Shown here: positions 1 through 8,805 of the stretch, piece by piece | Layout: the number at the start of each line of letters is the position of its first letter | Numbering within the stretch: the stretch's first letter is position 1 | Assembly (NCBI RefSeq): GCF_031846265.1 | Contig: NZ_JAVRIA010000003.1 | Span: 62,001 to 126,000 of the forward strand | Length of the DNA: 64,000 nucleotides | Direction: 5' to 3' | From: Microcosmobacter mediterraneus | Lineage (GTDB): Bacteria > Bacteroidota > Bacteroidia > Flavobacteriales > Flavobacteriaceae | Notes under the pieces: model-generated | What the model saw: only the letters and a program-made list of their open reading frames with translations | The model's database searches: none | Told to the model about the DNA's origin: nothing | Made by a program: the position numbers and the translations under genes

Positions 1-180
1 GATGTGGTAGATGTAACGTCTTTTTTAGTAAACATGAATGACTTTGCAGATTATAATAAAGCCTATGCCGAGTTTTTTGATAAGGAAACAGGGCCAACTA
101 GAACCACAGTTGCTGTGCACCAATTACCACATCCAGATTTAGTGATTGAGATAAAGGTTATGGCTTATAAAAAGCAATAA
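1..180 (+). CDS. RidA-family protein, C-terminal part; probable 2-aminomuconate deaminase
   Basis: Frame 1 is open from the window edge to a TAA at 178-180 and gives the last 59 residues of a RidA (YjgF/YER057c/UK114) protein. The visible part includes TSFLVNMNDFADYNKAYAEF, followed by GPTRTTVAVHQLP and a final strand IEIKVMAY, the usual trimer-core end of this family. The rest of the kynurenine-pathway genes lie downstream on the same strand (from 9561). The best functional inference is therefore the RidA-type 2-aminomuconate deaminase, which converts 2-aminomuconate to 4-oxalocrotonate. A general enamine/imine deaminase role cannot be excluded because the N-terminus is outside the window. 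Confidence 0.8.
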   Translation, partial: DVVDVTSFLVNMNDFADYNKAYAEFFDKETGPTRTTVAVHQLPHPDLVIEIKVMAYKKQ

Positions 181-190
181 TAACTTATCA

Positions 191-2482
191 ATGATATCAT
201 ACAAACAGAATATCACAATAACACTCATTTTATTTTTTATAATGAGCTATAGCTATGCACAAAACACAACACATAAAGTATTAGATAAATCTACTGAGCA
301 TAAAATAGACTCTTTATTATCAATTATGACTATCGAAGAGAAAGTCGGACAAATGAATCAACTCAATGGGTTTTGGGATGCAACTGGTCCTGTTCCAAAA
401 GAGGGCTCTGCAGAAACTAAATATGAAGATCTCAAAAATGGCTGGGTAGGTGCCATGCTTAATGTTAGAGGTGTTAAACAAGTTAAAGCGCTTCAAAAAG
501 TTGCAGTAGAACAAACTAGATTAGGTATTCCTTTACTATTTGGATATGATGTAATTCATGGATATAAAACAATCAGCCCTATACCTTTAGCTGAAGCCTC
601 AAGTTGGGATTTAGAAATCATTGAAAAATCTGCGAGCATAGCAGCAGCTGAAGCTTCTTCATCAGGTATAAATTGGACCTTTGCTCCAATGGTTGATATT
701 TCTCGAGATCCTCGTTGGGGACGCGTTATGGAAGGTGCTGGAGAAGATCCATTTCTTGGAAGCAAAATTGCTATAGCTAGAGTTAATGGTTTTCAAGGTA
801 CTAACTTAAAAGCTACTAATACCATTGCTGCATGTGCAAAACATTTTGCCGCTTATGGCTTTGTAGAATCAGGCAAAGAATATAATTCTGTAGACATTGG
901 CTCTTCTACACTTCATAATATTGTATTACCACCATTTAAAGCCGCTGTTGATACCAACGTAAAAACGGTAATGAATTCTTTCAACGAACTCAACGGTATT
1001 CCAGTTACAGCAAGCAGTTATCTACAACGAGATATTTTAAAAGATCAATGGAATTTTAATGGTTTTGTGGTCTCTGATTGGGCTTCAATTAACGAGCTGA
1101 TAAATTGGGGAATTGCAAAAAACAAAAAAGAAGCTGCCGAAATTGCCTCAAAAGCTGGTTCAGATATGGATATGGAAGGTAGTGTTTACATCAAAGAACT
1201 TTCTGAATTAGTCAGAAATGGCATAGTCCCTGAGAGTATAGTTGATGATGCAGCTAGACGAATTTTAAGAGTAAAATTTGAATTAGGATTATTTGATGAT
1301 CCTTACAAATATTGTAATCTCGACAATGAAAAAAGCACCATTTACAATCCAAAATATCAAGAACAAGTATTAGATATTGCTAAAAAATCTATTGTACTAT
1401 TAAAAAATGAAAATAGTATTCTTCCGCTTAAAAAAGAAAAACAACATATTGCAATTATAGGACCTTTAGCAAATGATAAAAATAGTCCTTTAGGCAGTTG
1501 GAGATTAGCTTCAGATGATCATTCTGCTGTATCTGTATTGGAAGGCATGCAAGAATATACTGGAAATAAACTAACCTTCAGTAAAGGAGTTGATTTAATC
1601 ACAGAACCGACTCGGTTTATTAAAGAGGTTAAAATAAATACTATAGATACCTCAGGTTTTTCTGATGCTATAGAAATTGCAAAAATCGCTGATGTCGTGG
1701 TTATGGTTCTCGGAGAGCATGGCTATCAAAGTGGTGAGGCTAGAAGTAGAACAGAACTAAACCTTCCAGGTCTACAACAAAAATTATTAGAAGCCATATT
1801 TAAAGTCAACCAAAACATTGTACTAGTTTTAAACAACGGAAGACCACTTGCAATACCTTGGGCAGCAGCAAATGTTCCTGCCATTGTAGAGGCATGGCAA
1901 TTGGGTTCACAAACTGGTAATGCTGTAGCTCAAGTGCTATATGGCGATTATAATCCGAGCGGAAAATTACCGATTACATTTCCTCGACATGTTGGTCAAA
2001 TACCCATTTATTACAATTACAAAAACACAGGACGACCAAGTAATAACAACAACAATGTGTTTTGGTCACATTATATAGATAGTTCAAATTCACCATTGTA
2101 TCCTTTCGGTTATGGTTTAAGTTACACCACATTTGAGTATAGTAATTTTAATATTAATGGTAGCACATTTAAAATTAATGATACCATTAAAGTATCAGTA
2201 GATATAACCAATACAGGAATTTGTAAAGGTAAAGAAGTAGTTCAGCTATATATAAGAGACATGGTTGGTAGTATTTCAAGACCAGTAAAAGAACTCAAAG
2301 GATTTGAACTAGTAGATTTAAAAAAAGGCGAAACAAAAACAGTACATTTTACACTAGATAAAACACAGTTAGGTTACTTTAACAATGATGGTGCTTTTGT
2401 GGTTGAACCAGGTGATTTTAAAGTCTTTGTTGGAGGAAACTCGCTTACTAGCTTAGAAATTAAATTTGAATTGATCGATTAA
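191..2482 (+). CDS. bglX: Glycoside hydrolase family 3 beta-glucosidase, BglX-like
   Basis: This 763-residue secreted GH3 enzyme should release terminal beta-linked glucose (or related sugars) from oligosaccharides in the periplasm. An N-terminal signal peptide ends near SYAQ (about residue 24). The TIM-barrel domain has the KHFAAYG substrate motif and the nucleophile in GFVVSDW (Asp296). The second alpha/beta domain carries the SGEARSR loop with the probable acid/base Glu516. A C-terminal fibronectin-III-like domain (about residues 655-760) completes the BglX architecture, and the length is typical. It starts 10 nt after the ridA-like gene, so it may be co-transcribed with it, although a sugar hydrolase has no obvious role in tryptophan breakdown. 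The substrate cannot be fixed from sequence. Confidence 0.9.
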   Translation: MISYKQNITITLILFFIMSYSYAQNTTHKVLDKSTEHKIDSLLSIMTIEEKVGQMNQLNGFWDATGPVPKEGSAETKYEDLKNGWVGAMLNVRGVKQVKALQKVAVEQTRLGIPLLFGYDVIHGYKTISPIPLAEASSWDLEIIEKSASIAAAEASSSGINWTFAPMVDISRDPRWGRVMEGAGEDPFLGSKIAIARVNGFQGTNLKATNTIAACAKHFAAYGFVESGKEYNSVDIGSSTLHNIVLPPFKAAVDTNVKTVMNSFNELNGIPVTASSYLQRDILKDQWNFNGFVVSDWASINELINWGIAKNKKEAAEIASKAGSDMDMEGSVYIKELSELVRNGIVPESIVDDAARRILRVKFELGLFDDPYKYCNLDNEKSTIYNPKYQEQVLDIAKKSIVLLKNENSILPLKKEKQHIAIIGPLANDKNSPLGSWRLASDDHSAVSVLEGMQEYTGNKLTFSKGVDLITEPTRFIKEVKINTIDTSGFSDAIEIAKIADVVVMVLGEHGYQSGEARSRTELNLPGLQQKLLEAIFKVNQNIVLVLNNGRPLAIPWAAANVPAIVEAWQLGSQTGNAVAQVLYGDYNPSGKLPITFPRHVGQIPIYYNYKNTGRPSNNNNNVFWSHYIDSSNSPLYPFGYGLSYTTFEYSNFNINGSTFKINDTIKVSVDITNTGICKGKEVVQLYIRDMVGSISRPVKELKGFELVDLKKGETKTVHFTLDKTQLGYFNNDGAFVVEPGDFKVFVGGNSLTSLEIKFELID

Positions 2483-2615
2483 CTAAGAGGAAATTGACAC
2501 ACATCTTTTTGTAACATTTTTTGTATACAGTATACTTATCTCTAGAATTACTTTATTTTTAGACCTATAACCTCAGGGACTACCATCAACCTAATTTGCT
2601 TGTTACTACTTGCAA

Positions 2616-3398
2616 ATGATTAAATTTTTTCGTCGCGTTCGTCAACGCCTTCTCACTGACAATAAATTCAGTAAATACCTCATTTATGCCATTGGCGAAA
2701 TTATTCTCGTGGTTATTGGTATTCTTTTAGCACTTTCCCTTAATAATTGGAAAGAAGACCTTGCAAATCAAGGAGAAGAAGAGCGAATACTTAGTGGCTT
2801 AAAGCAAGAATTTGAAATTAATCTTGCTGAAATTATTAGAAATATAAAATTAAATACTGGCACAAAAGAGTCTACTATTGCTCTTATCCTTCAGATACGT
2901 TCTGAGGATCCTTTTGCCAATTCAAGATATATTGATAGTCTTTTGAATGAAGTATATATGTTTGGATCCTTTGATGCGCAAACAGGACTTGTAAATGAAG
3001 TTATTAGTTCTGGAAAGTTATCAATTATTAGAGATTCTGAGTTACGAGATAGATTAACAGCGGTTTCTGGGCTTTTAGATAATCTTGAAGAAGATTATGT
3101 AATTCGTAGCGACTATTACATGTATCACATCATTCCATATACAAGCAAATATTTTTCGCTTGTTAACCAAAATAATTTTATGGATTTTTCAAGCTGGTCA
3201 GATACTTACGAAACCTTTAAACTCAATGAATCTCCATTTAAACCTAAATACGAAGAAATCGATTTACTGTTATTTGAAAATTTGATTGCAACACATAAAT
3301 TGAATAATGATTTTGTAAATCTAGATGAGTATGATTTAAAAAAGTTTTATATGCAAACCTTAGAAATAATCAATGCTAATTTAGAGTCTGAAAAATAA
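2616..3398 (+). CDS. DUF6090 family membrane protein, paralogue 1 of 9
   Basis: This is the first member of a nine-gene tandem family. The start is placed at ATG 2616, not the upstream TTG at 2610, because every sibling begins MIKFFR. The 260-residue product has a basic N-terminus (MIKFFRRVRQRL), one membrane helix with the family signature GEIxLVxIGILxAL (about residues 26-47), an NNW motif after it, and a long charged helical domain expected outside the cytoplasm. A second family motif, SGKLSIIRDSEL, lies near residue 130. The membrane segment ends ALSLNNW rather than ALQINNW. Function is unknown; only the family name and topology are supported. Confidence 0.85.
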   Translation: MIKFFRRVRQRLLTDNKFSKYLIYAIGEIILVVIGILLALSLNNWKEDLANQGEEERILSGLKQEFEINLAEIIRNIKLNTGTKESTIALILQIRSEDPFANSRYIDSLLNEVYMFGSFDAQTGLVNEVISSGKLSIIRDSELRDRLTAVSGLLDNLEEDYVIRSDYYMYHIIPYTSKYFSLVNQNNFMDFSSWSDTYETFKLNESPFKPKYEEIDLLLFENLIATHKLNNDFVNLDEYDLKKFYMQTLEIINANLESEK

Positions 3399-3407
3399 TT
3401 ATTTTCA

Positions 3408-4196
3408 ATGCTAAAATTCTTTAGACATATAAGAAAAGACCACATGGAGAAAAATAAGACTACCAAATACATTAAATACGCCATAGGTGAAATTATCCTT
3501 GTGGTTATTGGTATTCTAATTGCATTACAAATTAACAATTGGAATGAAAGCAGAAAGGACACTATAAAAGAACAACAAATATTAAGTCAACTTAAAGAAG
3601 AATACGCTGCAAATCTTTTACAATTAGAACAAAAAATTGCACATCGTAAAAAAATAATTACAGCAGCTACAAGAGTGTTACAATTTATAGATGAACCTAT
3701 TACTATTAAAGGGGATAACCTTAGTTCTCAATTAAATGTGATGATTGGCAACCCAACATTTAAACCCATTGAAAACAACCTTGTAAATTCTGGGGATATT
3801 CTATTAATAAAGAATAAAAAATTAAACCAATTACTAACCACTTGGCCATCTAACGTTATGCATATAAAAGAGATAGAAAACATCTGGAATAAAGGAATGT
3901 GGGAATCCGTTATTCCTCTGTTTAATAGTTTTGGTTTACTACGAGAGAGTTTTTACAAATGGTGGAATGATGAACAAAATATAAAATGGGTTATGGAAGG
4001 CACTTTTATAAACCCATTTCAAAAACCTAAATTGAGTAACGCCTTTAATACAATTGAAATATTAGAGAATAAGGAGCTTGAAGGAATAGCCTCTATGGCT
4101 GTTTCTGTAAATTATGCGGCAAACCTGCAATCTCAGGTTTTACATAATCGGATTTTAGAAATTTTAGAATTATTAAATCAAGAAATTAAAGAATAG
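3408..4196 (+). CDS. DUF6090 family membrane protein, paralogue 2 of 9
   Basis: The product has 262 residues and starts MLKFFRHIRKDH. It has the shared single membrane helix (GEIILVVIGILIALQINNW, about residues 27-45) and then a helical domain unlike that of its neighbours except for the SGDILLIKNKKL motif near residue 127. It lies 9 nt after paralogue 1 and 2 nt before paralogue 3, so it is almost certainly co-transcribed. The DNA of the membrane-helix block is nearly the same as in the siblings while the 3' two thirds diverge. No enzymatic motif is visible. Confidence 0.85.
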   Translation: MLKFFRHIRKDHMEKNKTTKYIKYAIGEIILVVIGILIALQINNWNESRKDTIKEQQILSQLKEEYAANLLQLEQKIAHRKKIITAATRVLQFIDEPITIKGDNLSSQLNVMIGNPTFKPIENNLVNSGDILLIKNKKLNQLLTTWPSNVMHIKEIENIWNKGMWESVIPLFNSFGLLRESFYKWWNDEQNIKWVMEGTFINPFQKPKLSNAFNTIEILENKELEGIASMAVSVNYAANLQSQVLHNRILEILELLNQEIKE

Positions 4197-4198
4197 AG

Positions 4199-4936
4199 AT
4201 GATTAAATTCTTCCGAAAAATACGATACAATCTTATGAGCGAAAACAAAACAGGTAAATACCTTAAATATGCTATTGGCGAGATTATCCTTGTAATGGTA
4301 GGTATACTTTTAGCTTTGCAAGTGAATAATTGGAACGAAGGAAGAAAGGATATTAAAAAGGCTCACGAAATTCTTATTGATGTAAAAGAAAATGCCGAGT
4401 TCAATATTATTCAATTTAAAAAAGACATAGAAGAAAACAAAAATGTTCTTAATTCTATAGACATTCTTTTAAATAACATAACTGTTACTAAAATTTATAA
4501 TGACTCGCTTGACAGACACTTTCGTTTTGCTACATGGTGGTCTACAAGCAGATGGAAATCATCTGGTTATGAGGCACTCATTTTTAATGGTGTAGATATT
4601 ATTAAATCAAAAAAGTTACGCAATGCTATAATTGATTTATATGAAATTTCTTATCCAGAGATAATAGAAAACACAAGGCTTAACGAAGGAAATTGGAGTT
4701 CAATTTTCCCTTCTTTTCTTGAGCTTATGTATAGAGAACCAAGTGACTTCAACACGGTTAATCAACACAAAGCAAAACCATTCAATTATCAAGAAATTAT
4801 TGAATCAAGATTATATAAAAGCTTTTTATCCTTCAGTCGTTCACAAAGGTTTATAGATATTCAAATGAGAGAATATGCCATTGAAAAGAATGCAGAACTC
4901 ATTGAGTTAATAGATGAAGAATTAAATAACAATTAG
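4199..4936 (+). CDS. DUF6090 family membrane protein, paralogue 3 of 9
   Basis: The product has 245 residues with an MIKFFRKIRYNLM start, a KTGKYLKYAIGEI entry into the membrane helix, and ALQVNNWNEGRKD after it. In the C-terminal domain the second motif takes the variant form SSGYEALIFNGVDIIKSKKL (about residue 118 on), shared in outline with paralogues 7 and 8 and different from the SGxLxII form in the others. This suggests two subgroups within the array. It is spaced 2 nt from paralogue 2 and 1 nt from paralogue 4. Function unknown. Confidence 0.85.
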   Translation: MIKFFRKIRYNLMSENKTGKYLKYAIGEIILVMVGILLALQVNNWNEGRKDIKKAHEILIDVKENAEFNIIQFKKDIEENKNVLNSIDILLNNITVTKIYNDSLDRHFRFATWWSTSRWKSSGYEALIFNGVDIIKSKKLRNAIIDLYEISYPEIIENTRLNEGNWSSIFPSFLELMYREPSDFNTVNQHKAKPFNYQEIIESRLYKSFLSFSRSQRFIDIQMREYAIEKNAELIELIDEELNNN

Positions 4937-4937
4937 T

Positions 4938-5693
4938 ATGATTAAATTCTTCCGAAAAATACGTCAAAACCTAATTATGGAAAATAAAACAGGAAAATAT
5001 TTTAAATATGCTTTGGGCGAAATAATTCTTGTAGTTATAGGAATTCTTATAGCCATATGGATTAATAGCACCTACAACGATTACAAAGAAAAAGAAGTAG
5101 AAACAACCATTTTAAAAAAACTTATTACAGATCTAGAATCTGATTATAACCAACTTAAGGTTGCAGATTCTATAAACCAGGAATATCTAGAAAAGATAAG
5201 AACCTTTAAAAATGCTATAGTAAAAAATAATGAAGTTGTACTAAAAGAAATGATTAGCCAACAATATGGAGGCGCTCAATTTTTGGGTATAAATCCAAGA
5301 GCTACCACATTTGATGAAATGATCAACTCCGGCAAATTATATACCTTATCCAATGCAGAACTCACAGACTTCTGTATAGACTATTACGAATTAATAGATA
5401 CATACAGCAACAGCCTTTCACAGATAAGAGGCGAATATAGAGCCTTGTTTTTTGGGCCAAATATGACCGATTATTGGCTCACTTATCTAGAGGAAACTAA
5501 AGATAAAGATGCTTATGTAGATAGATTTATAGAAAATAAACAATCAACAGCTTATAAAACCTTAAAACAAGGCACAGGTTGGGGCGAATTGATTATGCAA
5601 GGCACTGATGAACGTATCAAACAAATTAAACAATCTAACAGAAATCTGTATAATTTAATAGCTGAAGAAATAACTAAAAAAAGTAATGATTAA
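4938..5693 (+). CDS. DUF6090 family membrane protein, paralogue 4 of 9
   Basis: The product has 251 residues. The N-terminus is the family consensus (MIKFFRKIRQNL), but the helix exit is atypical, AIWINSTYND in place of ALQINNWNE, making this the most divergent junction in the set. The second motif NSGKLYTLSNAEL lies near residue 129. Its last 8 nt overlap the start of paralogue 5, an arrangement that favours translational coupling. No recognisable catalytic residues or additional domains. Confidence 0.85.
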   Translation: MIKFFRKIRQNLIMENKTGKYFKYALGEIILVVIGILIAIWINSTYNDYKEKEVETTILKKLITDLESDYNQLKVADSINQEYLEKIRTFKNAIVKNNEVVLKEMISQQYGGAQFLGINPRATTFDEMINSGKLYTLSNAELTDFCIDYYELIDTYSNSLSQIRGEYRALFFGPNMTDYWLTYLEETKDKDAYVDRFIENKQSTAYKTLKQGTGWGELIMQGTDERIKQIKQSNRNLYNLIAEEITKKSND

Positions 5694-6486
5694 ATTCTTC
5701 CGTCATATTCGCAAATCATTAATTGAACAAAACAAAATGGGAAAATACTTTAAATATGCTATTGGCGAAATTATCCTTGTGGTTATTGGTATTCTCATTG
5801 CATTACAGATTAATACTTGGAATGAAGACAGAAAAAATCGAGTAAAGGAAAAAGTCTATATCACAAATATCCAAAGAGATTTAAAAGCGCAATTAGTGAT
5901 TTTAGATCGTGCTTCAAATGGGGAACTATCTAGTTTTACAAGTCTATCAAATGCTCAAAAATCATATCACCAACATAATAAGTTTATTGTAAACACGAAG
6001 AGCCTGGCCGAAATTTCTGCAATTAATGACCGCTTTACGTTCAACATTATTGATACCGCTTTAGAGGAAATAAAGTCATCAGGAAATCTAGATATCATAC
6101 AAAATAGGACCGTAAAAGATAGTTTATTAAAATATTATGATGAGATTGGTTTATATGGCCAAATTATTTCTAGCAACAATCTTGGAAATGATTTAACAGC
6201 CATGGATAAGAGTATGGCTTTAACAAGTGTGATGGGTGATGATTCCAAAGCGTGGCTAGATTTCAATGCCGGAATTGCTGATACCTTTAAAAAGATGCCT
6301 GATAATATTTTAGAACTCGTTTCAAAGTCTATTAATATACCTGAAAACGCATTGGTACTTTATAACTTAATTAATTATAAAAAATCAGTTTCTTTTTTTC
6401 ATTTTACAGTATATAAAGAGGTGAAAAAGAAGATCCATGATCTAAACAATTTATTACTAGAAAATTATTCTTTTCTTGAAAAATAA
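5686..6486 (+). CDS. DUF6090 family membrane protein, paralogue 5 of 9
   Basis: The product has 266 residues, the longest of the nine. It has the MIKFFRHIRKSL start, the GEIILVVIGILIALQINTW membrane segment, and the second motif SSGNLDIIQNRTV near residue 138. The ATG lies inside the 3' end of paralogue 4 (8-nt overlap). The C-terminal region is predicted helical and ends with a lysine-rich KEVKKKIHDL segment. Function unknown; membership of the tandem family is certain from the N-terminal identity. Confidence 0.85.
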   Translation: MIKFFRHIRKSLIEQNKMGKYFKYAIGEIILVVIGILIALQINTWNEDRKNRVKEKVYITNIQRDLKAQLVILDRASNGELSSFTSLSNAQKSYHQHNKFIVNTKSLAEISAINDRFTFNIIDTALEEIKSSGNLDIIQNRTVKDSLLKYYDEIGLYGQIISSNNLGNDLTAMDKSMALTSVMGDDSKAWLDFNAGIADTFKKMPDNILELVSKSINIPENALVLYNLINYKKSVSFFHFTVYKEVKKKIHDLNNLLLENYSFLEK

Positions 6487-6489
6487 CAA

Positions 6490-7257
6490 ATGATTAAATT
6501 CTTTAGAAAAATAAGATATAACCTCATGGAAACAGGAAAAACAACAAAGTACTTCAAATACGCCATTGGCGAAATTATACTTGTAATGATTGGTATTCTA
6601 TTGGCTTTACAAGTCAATAATTGGAATAACCAAAGGTTAGAAGTAAATAAAGAGCAAACTATATTGAAAAACTTACGTTCAGATTTTAGAGATAATCTCA
6701 CCGAATTTAATAGGATTTATAATAGTTCTGCAGATAGCTACAAATCTTCAATAAAGCTATTAGAAATTATAAAAAATGATAACACCATAAATCCTGCTGA
6801 AGCGGAAATACTTTTAGACGACATTATCAATGGTTTTTATTCACTAGACCTTAATTCAGCTTCAATAGACGAAATAAAGAGTTCAGGCTCACTAAGTATT
6901 ATTAAAGATCCTGAGCTAAGAAGACAACTATCTAATTGGTCATTTATAGAAGCGGATACTGAAGACGATATTGAAATATACTATAACTATATGTTCGATT
7001 TTCTTATTCCTTCTTTAACAAATAAAGCCATTTTAAGAAATATCGCAATACCAGACCGTTTAATGGAAAAAACGAATTTGCCAAAAATTTCCAGTTCAAG
7101 TTACACTCTAAATTATAGCACAACTATGAGAACTCTTGAGTTTGAAAATCAAATCTATAATAACGCCTTAAATATAGTTTACGTATTAACGGCTTATAAG
7201 AACGTAGAGATTTACTTAAATGACACTTTAAAACTTATAGACGCTAATATTAAATGA
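6490..7257 (+). CDS. DUF6090 family membrane protein, paralogue 6 of 9
   Basis: The product has 255 residues. The N-terminal block reads MIKFFRKIRYNLMETGKTTK, then the membrane helix with GEIILVMIGILLALQVNNW. Its second motif, SSGSLSIIKDPELRRQL near residue 130, is the clearest example of the family SGxLxIIxDxEL pattern. The stop overlaps the ATG of paralogue 7 in an ATGATAA arrangement (4 nt shared). Function unknown. Confidence 0.85.
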   Translation: MIKFFRKIRYNLMETGKTTKYFKYAIGEIILVMIGILLALQVNNWNNQRLEVNKEQTILKNLRSDFRDNLTEFNRIYNSSADSYKSSIKLLEIIKNDNTINPAEAEILLDDIINGFYSLDLNSASIDEIKSSGSLSIIKDPELRRQLSNWSFIEADTEDDIEIYYNYMFDFLIPSLTNKAILRNIAIPDRLMEKTNLPKISSSSYTLNYSTTMRTLEFENQIYNNALNIVYVLTAYKNVEIYLNDTLKLIDANIK

Positions 7258-7997
7258 TAAAATTCTTCAGACAAATAAGATTCAGATTAATGGAAACAGG
7301 AAAAACAGGAAAATACTTTAAATACGCTATTGGCGAAATTATCCTTGTTGTTATTGGTATTCTCATTGCACTACAAATTAATAATTGGAACGAAGGCAAA
7401 AAAGCTAAAGCAAAAGAACGTGAAGCACTTCTCGAAATTGTATCAGATCTAGAATACAGTCTCATAGATTTAGATGACGTTCTAAATACACAGAATAATA
7501 ATTTAGCAAAAAATATTAACTCCATAAAAACCCTAATTAACGTCTTACAAACAGATCAGAAATACCATGACTCTCTAGGAAATCACTTCTACTCTACAAA
7601 CTCATATGACGAACCTTATTTTAAAACAAGTGGCTATAATTCGCTTTCGTCAATTGGTATGGACTTGATAGAAGATTCAAAAATTCGTTCGGAAATAGGT
7701 CAGTTTTATAGCGCTACAGTTATTGATACTAAAGGAGCCTTTAGTGAATTAAGGCAAGATTTTCATGAGTATATGCTCGATTTTATAAGAAAAGATTTTA
7801 CATTTTCAACTTCAAATAATGGACAAATAGTAATGCGTCCTAATAACTATGAAGCGCTAAAAGTCAATAAAGAATATATTCAATCTTTAAGAACTTTTTT
7901 ATTCGTCAGTGAATATTATTATAATAATTTAAATGATATTAAGGCTGAAGCTATTCAATTAAAAAAAGATATTGAAACTTACATAAAAGAACATTAA
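7254..7997 (+). CDS. DUF6090 family membrane protein, paralogue 7 of 9
   Basis: The product has 247 residues with the consensus N-terminus and helix (GEIILVVIGILIALQINNW) followed by NEGKKAKAKERE. The second motif is the variant TSGYNSLSSIGMDLIEDSKI near residue 122, grouping it with paralogues 3 and 8. It is followed by the only sizeable spacer in the array (7998-8088), which holds a perfect inverted repeat. Transcription into paralogue 8 could therefore be reduced at this point. Function unknown. Confidence 0.85.
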   Translation: MIKFFRQIRFRLMETGKTGKYFKYAIGEIILVVIGILIALQINNWNEGKKAKAKEREALLEIVSDLEYSLIDLDDVLNTQNNNLAKNINSIKTLINVLQTDQKYHDSLGNHFYSTNSYDEPYFKTSGYNSLSSIGMDLIEDSKIRSEIGQFYSATVIDTKGAFSELRQDFHEYMLDFIRKDFTFSTSNNGQIVMRPNNYEALKVNKEYIQSLRTFLFVSEYYYNNLNDIKAEAIQLKKDIETYIKEH

Positions 7998-7998
7998 C

Positions 7999-8075
7999 TT
8001 GTCATTCCTGCGAAAGCAGGAATCTACAAAAAACATTAACCTCAAAATAGATTCCTGCTTTCGCAGGAATGACAA
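7999..8075. repeat. Perfect 28-bp inverted repeat between DUF6090 paralogues 7 and 8
   Basis: Arm 7999-8026 and arm 8048-8075 are exact reverse complements (28 bp) separated by 21 nt. Each arm is itself nearly palindromic: TTCCTGC, then GAAA, then GCAGGAA. The outer ends read GTCATTC and the inner ends GGAATCT. The DNA or RNA could fold as one long stem or as two small hairpins. The unit has the character of a dispersed repeat that has been copied in inverted orientation. It shares its end sequences with the element at 31549-31597. Confidence 0.9.
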
Positions 8076-8088
8076 AACACACTAATAC

Positions 8089-8805
8089 ATGATTAAGTTC
8101 TTTAGAAAAATTAGATACGATCTTATGGAGAAAAACAAAACAGGAAAATATTTTAAATACGCCATAGGTGAGATCGTTCTTGTCGTCATTGGTATTCTCA
8201 TTGCCTTACAGATTAATACTTGGAATGAAAATCGAAAAAATCATAAATATGAACGAGAAGTTCTACTACTTATTAATCAAAATTTAAAAAACGATTCTAT
8301 TGCTTTGTCTAATGAATTATATAATTCTAATGAATCTAATGTCTTAACAGGCAAATTATTGGAACAATTGAGTTTGGGAAATCACAGTGATAGTTTAAAT
8401 AACTGGTTAGGAAAGATTATTTCATTTGAAAGATTTAAATCACAATCCAGTGCATTTGAAATGTTAAAATCTAAAGGTATAGACGTAATTTCAGATAATG
8501 AGCTTCAATTAGCATTAATAACTTACTATGATCAAAGTGTTCATGCTGTTTATGTTGCTCTAAATGATGTAGAAGAATCTTTTAAAAAGGATTGGGAGCC
8601 ATTGCTAAAAGAAGATTTTTTAGATTTCAAATGGCGCGAGTATGCTGTACCAATAGATTCTAAAGCTTTTTTTGAAAGGCAATCAACACTAAGTTTTTTA
8701 AAATTATATAGAGAAAATAGGGCTAGCTCTGCACCATTTATAAAAGCTGCATTAGATAAAATCTCTGAAATCAAAAGACTGTCCAAAAAATACATTAATG
8801 ATTAA
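8089..8805 (+). CDS. DUF6090 family membrane protein, paralogue 8 of 9
   Basis: The product has 238 residues, the shortest member. It has the consensus N-terminus (MIKFFRKIRYDLMEKNKTGK) and a membrane helix with GEIVLVVIGILIALQINTW. The second motif, SAFEMLKSKGIDVISDNEL near residue 120, belongs to the paralogue 3/7/8 subgroup. The 3' end overlaps paralogue 9 by 8 nt, the same geometry as between paralogues 4 and 5. Function unknown. Confidence 0.85.
   Translation: MIKFFRKIRYDLMEKNKTGKYFKYAIGEIVLVVIGILIALQINTWNENRKNHKYEREVLLLINQNLKNDSIALSNELYNSNESNVLTGKLLEQLSLGNHSDSLNNWLGKIISFERFKSQSSAFEMLKSKGIDVISDNELQLALITYYDQSVHAVYVALNDVEESFKKDWEPLLKEDFLDFKWREYAVPIDSKAFFERQSTLSFLKLYRENRASSAPFIKAALDKISEIKRLSKKYIND

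Noticed and set aside
2519..2535. GTATACAGTATAC symmetric site upstream of the DUF6090 array
   Set aside because: It could be an operator, but it is short, AT-rich and seen once, so it was not listed as a feature.
2610..2616. TTG start two codons upstream for DUF6090 paralogue 1
   Set aside because: All siblings begin MIKFFR or MLKFFR at the equivalent ATG.
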